The notes under the pieces are model-generated. The model saw only the letters and a program-made list of their open reading frames with translations, was not told the origin of the DNA and did not search any database. Source: Deltaproteobacteria bacterium (lineage in GTDB: Bacteria > Desulfobacterota > Binatia > UBA9968 > JAJDTQ01). Taken from it: a DNA stretch of 38,064 nucleotides. The position numbers and the translations under genes were made by a program. Where the stretch lies: assembly GCA_026712905.1 (NCBI GenBank), contig JAPOPM010000066.1, forward strand, positions 1-38,064, read 5' to 3'. Shown piece after piece: positions 32,108-38,064 of this stretch (within the stretch, counting starts at the first letter, position 1; the number at the start of each line of letters is the position of its first letter).

Positions 32108-33478
32108 TCAACCGCCGGCTCGAATGGCGGCGATTTCGTCCTTGATCACCTCAAGCCTCGGCGAGTCCGGCGCGTACTGCTGGGCGGCGCGCTCCAACGC
32201 GTCAATGGCCTTGCCGGTCTCGTCCCGCAGCAGGTACGACTGCGCCAGGTAGTAGTGCGCCTTGCCGGGCTGGTTCAGCTTTCGATAGGCGTATCCGAGA
32301 CGGCGGGCGGCCTCCGGCCAGAACGGCGCGAACTGACGCGCCTTCAGGTAGGCGCGCGCGGCGTCCCGAAAACGCGACTCCTTTTCGAAGAGCCGGCCCT
32401 GGTACAGGTGGCTGATGGGATCTTCGGGCTGACGTTCCAGCATGCGATCGAGGGCGGCATGCGCCTTGGAGATCTCCTCCGTGTGCAGATACACGCGCCC
32501 GAGGTCCCGATGCAGGTTGGGGACGGCCGGGTTCAACCGCGCCGCCCGTTCCAGCATGTCGCGTGCCTGCACCCACCGGCCGGTGGCGGCATAGGCGAGT
32601 CCGAGCGAATACGCGGGCATGGCCGCGGTGGGGCGGCTTTCGTGTTCTTTCCGCAGCCGTTCCACCACCGTCTCGGGCTCGTCCCGCAACTCGATCAACA
32701 ACTTGACGCGCTGGATGTCGTCGACGTCCCTGAAACGGGGCGCCGAGAGCCCCTGCGCGCGTATCGATGCCGACAGATTGGCGATCCGTTTATCCGTCAA
32801 CGGGTGCGTCAGTAGGTATGCGGGCCTGCCGACGGGGTTGAGCAGCCGGTCGTGGTACATCCTGCGCATGAAGGTAACCGCTGCCTGGGGATCGTAACCA
32901 GCGCCCGCGAGGTAGCCGATGCCCAGGTTGTCCGCCTGCTCTTCCATCTGCCGGCTGAACTCCAGTTGCCGCGACATGGCCACGGCGGGCCCCGCCAGCG
33001 CGGCGGGCCCGATTACCGGTGCCAGGAACACCCCGAGCATGCCCACGAGCATGGCGACGTCCGTGGAGGAAGCGAGAACGTGGAAGTGCCGAGCGTTCAC
33101 ATGGACGATCTCATGGGCGATGACCGAAGCAAGCTCGTCCGTGCTCCGCACCCGCTGAATGAGGCCGGAGTGCAGGAAGATGCTGCCGCCGGGGACCGCG
33201 AACGCGTTCAGCGACGAATCTTCGATCACGAAGAAACGGTACGGGTATCGGATGTTGCCGACGGCTTCGAGCACACGGCGGCCGATACGGTCGGCATAGA
33301 GCTCGACCTCGGGATCTTCGATGAACTTGAGCTGACGCCGGGCCTCGCGCCGAAACTGGCGGCTGATGCGGATCTCTTCGTCTTGGGAAAGCGCGTAAAC
33401 GGGCGGCATGCGGAGCGGCACCGTCGCGTGGCAGACAACCAACAGCACCACCGCCCAGAAGTAGAGGGCTCTCCGCAT
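32108..33478 (-). CDS. M48 metalloprotease with TPR repeats (BepA-like)
   Basis: A 456-residue periplasmic protease and chaperone-like protein. An N-terminal signal sequence (to about residue 29) is followed by the M48 domain with NAFAVPGG (91-98), the zinc motif HEIVH (122-126) and the later glutamate in the QMEEQADNLG segment. From about residue 265 on there are TPR-like repeats (YSLGLAYAATGRWVQARDML, LGRVYLHTEEISKAH, YLKARQF). This is the plan of BepA/YfgC, which checks outer-membrane protein assembly. The gene lies 110 bases downstream of the transporter gene; a strong nested hairpin fills that gap. Confidence 0.93.
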   Translation of the reverse strand: MRRALYFWAVVLLVVCHATVPLRMPPVYALSQDEEIRISRQFRREARRQLKFIEDPEVELYADRIGRRVLEAVGNIRYPYRFFVIEDSSLNAFAVPGGSIFLHSGLIQRVRSTDELASVIAHEIVHVNARHFHVLASSTDVAMLVGMLGVFLAPVIGPAALAGPAVAMSRQLEFSRQMEEQADNLGIGYLAGAGYDPQAAVTFMRRMYHDRLLNPVGRPAYLLTHPLTDKRIANLSASIRAQGLSAPRFRDVDDIQRVKLLIELRDEPETVVERLRKEHESRPTAAMPAYSLGLAYAATGRWVQARDMLERAARLNPAVPNLHRDLGRVYLHTEEISKAHAALDRMLERQPEDPISHLYQGRLFEKESRFRDAARAYLKARQFAPFWPEAARRLGYAYRKLNQPGKAHYYLAQSYLLRDETGKAIDALERAAQQYAPDSPRLEVIKDEIAAIRAGG

Positions 33479-33540
33479 GGATTAGAATCTATCGGACGCC
33501 CTCCGGGGGGTCAAACCAGTGTCGTGTCCGGCTGATTCCA

Positions 33541-33579
33541 TGTCCCGCGTCACATTGTGACGCCGTGCGACGCGGGACA
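33541..33579 (-). promoter_or_regulatory. Strong nested inverted repeats between the tctAB fusion and the M48 gene
   Basis: An 11-base perfect stem (TGTCCCGCGTC at 33541-33551 with GACGCGGGACA at 33569-33579, loop 17) overlaps a second perfect dyad, GCGTCACA-T-TGTGACGC (33547-33563). The two share the GCGTC segment and cannot both form. There is no T-run, so it is not a standard terminator; a protein site or an attenuator-like leader of the M48 gene is possible. Confidence 0.55.
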
Positions 33580-33588
33580 CCGGCTGGA

Positions 33589-35670
33589 TCACTCCAGCCC
33601 CAGCCATACGAACAGGTCGCCGGGGGGGAACGGCAGATGGAGGGCCCAGTCGAAGATGCCGGCGAAGAACGCGTACGCCACCGCGGTCAGGACGATGGAC
33701 ATGAGCCAGCTCTCCCGCGCCCCGACCTTGAGATAGAGGAAACTCGCCACCATCGATGACCACACGAAACCGATCAGCCAGATGGAGATGAAGAATCCCA
33801 CGACCCACGCGCTGATCGCCAGGGTACGGCGGCGCGTCTCCGCCGGTGAAATCTCCTCCACCTCCTCGACGCCCTCTTCCCCGTGCACGACGACTCGGGT
33901 GGTGGTGGTGATTTCCTTCACGAATACCACCCCGCTGATGACCAGGGCGGGAAGGCCGATGATGAACGGGAACAGCGCGGCCCGTTCCTCGTAAGCGCCG
34001 AAGCCGAAGAAGACTTCACGCATCACGTAGGCGAACAGCGCGACGAAGCACAGCGCGAAGACACCGTTGGCGATGCGGTCGTTGCGCGCCAGCGGCTCTG
34101 TCGTCTTGGTGATGCCGGGCACGGCGAACTTGTCCTCGTGGCGCTCGGCCCGCTTGCGCTCCCTATAGGACTGATAAAGGGGATAGAGCGCTCCGGCCAC
34201 AATGAGGGCCGCGATGATGAGCACGCCCGGCCGCAGGAGAAAACCGACGCCGTAGACCTTGGTGGCGATGAACAGGTTGTTCTCCGCGATGCCGCCCAGG
34301 ACGAGCCCCAGCAGCAGAGGCGGACGCTGCCAGTCGAACCGCACCATGAGCCATCCCACCGCGCCGAACAGCAGCACCAGCAGCATGTCGCCGAAAGCGT
34401 TGTTGACCGCGAAGCCACCCAGATAGATGAGCAGCAGGAGGAACGGGATCAGGTAGGTGCCCTTGACGAACGTGATCTTGGCGAGCTGGTTCAGGAACAG
34501 CAGGCAGACGGCCACGGTGATGATGTTCGAGACGACGATGATCCAGACGAAGGAAAAGGTGAGGTCCAGGTGCTTTTCCGGATCCAGCAGGTCCGGTCCA
34601 GGCACGATCCCCTGAATGATGAACGCCCCCAGCAGGATCGCCATGGAGACGCTCCCGGGCACGCCGAAGGCGATGGTCGGCACCAGCGCGCCGCCCTCCT
34701 TGGAGTTGTTGGCCGCGCCGGGTCCCAGCACGCCCTCGATGGCGCCCTTGCCGAAGCGGTCCTTGTCTCCCCCGGAGCTCTGCACCGCGTGGGCGTAGGC
34801 CACCCACTGGGCCGGGCCGCCCCCCAGACCGGGGATGAGTCCGATGTAGGAGCCGATGGCGCTGCAACTCAGCACCAGCTTCCAGTGCCGGAAGGTGTCC
34901 ATGATGCCCTGCATGACGCCGCCCAGCTTGCCGGTGGACTGGCGCGCGATGCTCGATCCCTGCACCGACAGCTCGATGATCTCGGGGATGGCGAACAGTC
35001 CCACGGTGACCGAGACCAGCGAGAGGCCGTCCCACAGGAACAGCGCGGCATCCTCGCCGATGAGCGGATCGAGGGTAAAGCGCGGCACGCTCTCGATGGG
35101 GTCCAGGCCGATGGTGGCGAGGATCAGCCCGAGGGCGCCGGTGCACAATCCCTTGAGCATGTTGCCGCCGCTCAGGGAGGCCACGAACGTGATCCCCAGA
35201 AGGGCCAGCATGAAGAATTCCGAGGAGCCGATGGAGAGCACCAGCGGCTGCACGATGGGGATGGCCAGCGCCAGGGCGAACGCGCCGAACACGGCGCCCA
35301 CCAGCGAGCTCATGAGCGCGGCGCCGAGGGCTCGCCCGGCCTCGCCCTTCTTGGCCATGGGGTGGCCGTCGACGATGGTGGCGGCGGTGATGCCCTCGCC
35401 CGGCACGCCGAAGAGGATCGAGGTGATGTCCCCGGTGGTGGCGGTGACCGCGTTGGAGCCCAACAGGAACGCGAACGCCGTGGTGGGGTCCATGTTGTAG
35501 ATGAACGGGAGCATGAGGGCCAGCGTCGTGGCGCCGCCCAAGCCGGGGAGGATGCCCACCACGAACCCGATGGCGATACCGATGAGCATGAACAGGAAGG
35601 GATCCTGTCCAGCCTCGGAGAACGGCAGAATGTTGGCCAAGCCTATGAAGAATGAGTTGAAGGTGTCCAT
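33589..35670 (-). CDS. TctA-TctB fusion: tripartite tricarboxylate transporter membrane protein
   Basis: A 693-residue membrane protein. Residues 1 to about 500 are the large TctA subunit with many membrane segments and the signatures GILPGLGGATTLALMLPFIY, ILFGVPGEGITAATIVDGHP and LIPGLGGGPAQWVAYAHAVQ. After a charged linker (about 505-535), the rest matches the small TctB subunit with four membrane segments, usually a separate gene of about 150 residues. The system takes up carboxylates with a periplasmic binding protein (TctC), which is not in the window, so the substrate is unknown. It is monocistronic or led by its own promoter at 35805-35833. Confidence 0.92.
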   Translation of the reverse strand: MDTFNSFFIGLANILPFSEAGQDPFLFMLIGIAIGFVVGILPGLGGATTLALMLPFIYNMDPTTAFAFLLGSNAVTATTGDITSILFGVPGEGITAATIVDGHPMAKKGEAGRALGAALMSSLVGAVFGAFALALAIPIVQPLVLSIGSSEFFMLALLGITFVASLSGGNMLKGLCTGALGLILATIGLDPIESVPRFTLDPLIGEDAALFLWDGLSLVSVTVGLFAIPEIIELSVQGSSIARQSTGKLGGVMQGIMDTFRHWKLVLSCSAIGSYIGLIPGLGGGPAQWVAYAHAVQSSGGDKDRFGKGAIEGVLGPGAANNSKEGGALVPTIAFGVPGSVSMAILLGAFIIQGIVPGPDLLDPEKHLDLTFSFVWIIVVSNIITVAVCLLFLNQLAKITFVKGTYLIPFLLLLIYLGGFAVNNAFGDMLLVLLFGAVGWLMVRFDWQRPPLLLGLVLGGIAENNLFIATKVYGVGFLLRPGVLIIAALIVAGALYPLYQSYRERKRAERHEDKFAVPGITKTTEPLARNDRIANGVFALCFVALFAYVMREVFFGFGAYEERAALFPFIIGLPALVISGVVFVKEITTTTRVVVHGEEGVEEVEEISPAETRRRTLAISAWVVGFFISIWLIGFVWSSMVASFLYLKVGARESWLMSIVLTAVAYAFFAGIFDWALHLPFPPGDLFVWLGLE

Positions 35671-35804
35671 ACGATAGTCTCTGAACGTTGGAAGCGCGAT
35701 CCGCGACAGGGGAAGCTCTTACCCTTCGTACCGGGTCAAGGGCCGATTCGGCAGATGGCAGATGCTGGAGTTGTGTTGGGAGATACTACGTAATCAAACG
35801 TGCC

Positions 35805-35833
35805 TTTATCACTGAAACCACAAGGCGTGTCAA
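35805..35833 (-). promoter_or_regulatory. Promoter of the tctAB fusion gene
   Basis: On the minus strand TTGACA (35833-35828) and GATAAA (35810-35805) are 17 bases apart. The start near 35798 leaves a leader of about 128 bases to the ATG at 35670. The rest of the 214-base spacer shows no gene. Confidence 0.6.
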
Positions 35834-35884
35834 GCACCCAACGGTCGTGGTGACGGATGCGCCCTCAACCGCCGCGCGGCCGCG

Positions 35885-36316
35885 TCACCGCTCGGCCGCC
35901 AGCCACTCGTAGCTCGTCCCCTCGCCGTTCTCCTGGCTCACCGGAAGGCCCAGGCCGGCCCACCCCTCCACCACGACTTGTCCGTAGGGGTCGCGCATGC
36001 CGCCGAAGCCGCCCGCGACGCTGGCGACGTCCTGGTAACCCGTCTGTTCCAGCAGGTTGGCCGCGCTGTTGGAGCGCGGCCCCGCCTTGCAGCCCAGCAG
36101 CAGCTTCCGGTCCTTGGCGTAGTGGCGCTCCACCACCTCGACGAATTCGTGGTTGTAGACCATGCCCTGCGCCGGATCGTGGAACGCGATGGGAATGTTC
36201 ACCGCTCCCTCCGGGTGCCCCGCGGCGAACTCCTCCACCGTGCGCACGTCGATGTACACGGCGCCGGTGTCCTGCCGTAGCGTGTCGTAGGCTTCTTGGG
36301 GCGAAATCTCCTTCAC
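35885..36316 (-). CDS. Single-domain rhodanese-like protein
   Basis: A 143-residue rhodanese domain with YIDVRTVEEFAAGHPEGAVN near the N-terminus and an active-site loop containing Cys76 (LLLGCKAGPRS), so it is probably a competent sulfurtransferase with a thiosulfate-type loop. The start is a GTG at 36316 with AGGAGA upstream. There is no signal peptide, so it is cytoplasmic. It follows fabI by 57 bases on the same strand, but a functional link is not obvious. The C-terminal tail (ENGEGTSYEWLAAER) is outside the usual domain. Confidence 0.92.
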   Translation of the reverse strand: MKEISPQEAYDTLRQDTGAVYIDVRTVEEFAAGHPEGAVNIPIAFHDPAQGMVYNHEFVEVVERHYAKDRKLLLGCKAGPRSNSAANLLEQTGYQDVASVAGGFGGMRDPYGQVVVEGWAGLGLPVSQENGEGTSYEWLAAER

Positions 36317-36373
36317 GGTCTCTCCTGGTCGTGTCCTGTGGGTCGCGGCTCCGCGCCGATGCGGCCGCCGCGC

Positions 36374-37147
36374 CTACATCCCCATCACGTTGTAACCGGC
36401 GTCGACATGAAGCGTTTCGCCGGTGACGCCGCTGCCCAGTTCGCTCACGAGATAGACGGCCGTGCGGCCGATCTCGGCCGCGTCCACGTTGCGCTTGAGC
36501 GGCGCACGTTCGCCCGCGAGGCGGAGCATGTCCCGGAACCCGGCGATGCCGGCCGCCGCCAGCGTCTTTACCGGCCCGGCGGAGATGGCATTCACCCGGA
36601 TGCCGTCCGCCCCGAGGTCGTACGCCAGGTAACGCACGCTGGCCTCCAGCGCCGCCTTGGCCACGCCCATGACGTTGTAGTTGGGGACCACCTTCTCGGA
36701 CCCCATGTAGGTCAGCGTCACCACCGCGCCGTCGCGCCCCTTCATGAGCCGGGCCGCGTGGCGCGTCAGCACCACCAGCGAATACGCGCTGATGTCCAGC
36801 GCGGTGTGGAACCCGGCCCGCCCGGTCTCGACGTAGGGCTGCGCCAGATCCTCCTTGTTGGCGAAGGCGATGGCGTGGACGAGGATGTCGAGCCCGCCCC
36901 ACTCGCGCCCGACCTCCTCGAAGACGCTTTCGATCTCGTCGTCACGGGTGACGTCGCACGGCAGGACCAGGCTCGAGCCGATGCCCTCGGCCAAGGGGCG
37001 GACGCGTTTCTCCAGGACCTCGCCGGCGTAGGTGAAGGCCAGCTCCGCTCCGTGGGCGTGCAACTCCCGAGCCACCGCCCAGGCGATGCTCCGCTCATTG
37101 GCCACGCCGAAGATCAACGCCTTCTTGCCTGCCAGAATTCCCGCCAT
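36374..37147 (-). CDS. fabI: Enoyl-[acyl-carrier-protein] reductase (NADH), FabI
   Basis: A 257-residue short-chain dehydrogenase-fold enzyme for the last step of the fatty-acid elongation cycle. The atypical cofactor loop FGVANERSIAWAVA, the LVHAIAFA segment, the catalytic Tyr-x6-Lys in YNVMGVAK and the substrate-loop region RVNAISAGPVKTLAAAGIAG are all typical of FabI, the triclosan target. The start at 37147 is close to the usual N-terminus (MAGILAGKKALIFG). It lies 56 bases downstream of the adenosyltransferase gene on the same strand. Confidence 0.96.
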   Translation of the reverse strand: MAGILAGKKALIFGVANERSIAWAVARELHAHGAELAFTYAGEVLEKRVRPLAEGIGSSLVLPCDVTRDDEIESVFEEVGREWGGLDILVHAIAFANKEDLAQPYVETGRAGFHTALDISAYSLVVLTRHAARLMKGRDGAVVTLTYMGSEKVVPNYNVMGVAKAALEASVRYLAYDLGADGIRVNAISAGPVKTLAAAGIAGFRDMLRLAGERAPLKRNVDAAEIGRTAVYLVSELGSGVTGETLHVDAGYNVMGM

Positions 37148-37203
37148 GTCCGACTCCGTGCGTTCGCGGCGGCGCACCCGCGGAGGCTCGCCGCCCGTCC
37201 TAG

Positions 37204-37803
37204 CTAGCTGCCCTTGGTCAGCCCCCTCTGCCAGAGGTACTCGGTTTCCCCGAGATTCTTGCCCACCCAGCGTCCGACGACGTAGAAGAAGTCGCTCAAG
37301 CGGTTGACGTACTTGAGGGGCCACTCGCCGACGTCTTCCACGCGCGACAGCCGGAGGATCTCCCGCTCGGCCCGCCGGCACACCGTGCGGCACTGGTGGA
37401 GTTGCGCGCTGATGGGTCCACCGCCGGGCAGGGTGAAGGACTTGAGCGGCTTGAGGTCCTTCTGGCACTCGTTGATGAGCTGCTCCAGCCCGGTGACCTC
37501 CGCCGCGCCCACCCGGTGCATACCGTCGTAGGTGAAGCCTTCCGGGGTTGCCATCTCGCTGCCGAGGTCGAACAACTCCTGCTGGATCTGCTGGAGCCAG
37601 CCGTCGAGCTTCAAGCGCAGCTCGCGTTCTCCCCTTCCCTGCTCGTTCCAGGTGCGCACCAGCCCCACCACCGCGTTCAGTTCGTCGATGGTGCCGTAGG
37701 CCTCCACCCGCTCGGAGTCCTTGGGAACGCGTTTTCCGCCTACGAGGCCGGTGGTGCCGTCATCGCCGGTGCGCGTGTACACGCGCGTAATTCGAATGGC
37801 CAT
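37204..37803 (-). CDS. Cob(I)alamin adenosyltransferase, PduO type
   Basis: A 199-residue PduO/MMAB-type ATP:cob(I)alamin adenosyltransferase that makes adenosylcobalamin. The N-terminal ATP site TRTGDDGTTGLVGGKRVPK, the AYGTIDELNAVVGL helix and the C-terminal CRRAEREILRLS and YVNRLSDFFYVVGRW motifs are intact. The ATG at 37803 starts the usual MAIRITRVYTRTGD sequence. It implies B12-dependent enzymes such as methylmalonyl-CoA mutase elsewhere in the genome. It may lead a run with fabI; a possible promoter lies about 150 bases upstream. Confidence 0.94.
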   Translation of the reverse strand: MAIRITRVYTRTGDDGTTGLVGGKRVPKDSERVEAYGTIDELNAVVGLVRTWNEQGRGERELRLKLDGWLQQIQQELFDLGSEMATPEGFTYDGMHRVGAAEVTGLEQLINECQKDLKPLKSFTLPGGGPISAQLHQCRTVCRRAEREILRLSRVEDVGEWPLKYVNRLSDFFYVVGRWVGKNLGETEYLWQRGLTKGS

Positions 37804-37957
37804 CTTGCGTGTCCCAGGTTCCGCAATAACGATGGCAACAAACGTATCGGGTTCGGGAAGAGAAGCCAACCATTGCCGCGGTAACGTGGCCGTTCGGAAT
37901 TGTTTTTTTCGCGGATCGAAGATGTTAGCCCAAGTTTAACATAGGTAAATGAAAGTC

Positions 37958-37985
37958 ATTATAATTCGGGGGGTTAGCGGGTCGA
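37958..37985 (-). promoter_or_regulatory. Possible promoter of the adenosyltransferase gene
   Basis: On the minus strand TCGACC (37985-37980) and a perfect TATAAT (37963-37958) are 16 bases apart, in an AT-rich stretch unlike its surroundings. The start near 37951 gives a leader of about 148 bases. The remaining sequence to the window edge (37,986-38,064) shows no gene, RNA or repeat I recognise, and I see no cobalamin riboswitch in the leader. Confidence 0.4.
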
Positions 37986-38064
37986 TTTTTTTCTTCTGGC
38001 ACTACATTCTGGTGTCTTAACGATAATACTGAGAGTTCAGACGGTCAACTTTTTGATGCCGCCG

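Noticed and set aside
33883-35655. 590-codon plus-strand reading frame
   Set aside because: It is antisense to the TctA-TctB fusion and has no motif.

Overview
This is a GC-rich bacterial chromosome segment with two parts: an accessory, defence-like island (about 1-10,950) and a densely packed conserved chromosomal part (about 11,050-38,064). The organism is Gram-negative and probably rod-shaped: it has mreBCD-PBP2-RodA, a PpiD-like periplasmic folding factor, a BepA-like M48 protease and FabI. The DUF35-linked thiolase, luciferase-like (possibly F420-dependent) oxidoreductase, TctA-TctB fusion and nitrogen-type PTS enzyme I suggest an uncultured deltaproteobacterial, Tectomicrobia or Binatota-like lineage. 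That placement is an inference; no rRNA gene is present to settle it.

Island. The left edge is the end of an IS5-type element (transposase N-terminus at 1-130) that has cut off the 3' part of a DUF1156 DNA methylase gene (177-1769, minus). Upstream of the methylase are an ImmA/IrrE-type metallopeptidase and an XRE repressor, both minus. Divergent from them is a five-gene plus-strand operon (2840-6226): a ubiquitin-like protein, an E2-like protein without the canonical cysteine, a JAB-E1 fusion, a DUF6527 protein and a Clp-fold serine protease. This is a bacterial ubiquitin-like conjugation pathway and the most interesting content of the window. The repressor and peptidase next to it look like its on/off switch. 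Facing this operon on the minus strand are a 1192-residue SNF2 helicase with a C-terminal DUF3883 nuclease-like domain and a RES-Xre toxin-antitoxin pair with a clear promoter and operator. The 3' half of the ubiquitin-like operon has clearly lower GC than the rest, consistent with transfer.

Catabolic/stress block (11,068-18,484). A thiolase-fold protein with a DUF35 zinc-ribbon/OB partner is followed by a SYLF lipid-binding protein, an ornithine-cyclodeaminase-family enzyme, an alpha/beta-hydrolase-fold protein with Cys at the nucleophile elbow, an ACMSD-type amidohydrolase, a luciferase-like oxidoreductase, glyoxalase I and a histidine phosphatase. Several lack a normally conserved catalytic residue, so they may catalyse reactions other than those their family names suggest.

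Cell-envelope and housekeeping block (18,500-38,064). The ppiD-like gene diverges from the mreB-mreC-mreD-mrdA-rodA operon, whose overlapping genes build the rod-shape wall-synthesis machine. Then come a convergent folE-pepA-trxA run, ptsP, a FliA/WhiG-type sigma factor with a sigma-54-like promoter at its start, a BepA-like protease, a fused TctA-TctB transporter, a rhodanese, fabI and a PduO-type cobalamin adenosyltransferase. No gap between genes exceeds 300 bases, and I saw no tRNA, rRNA or CRISPR.
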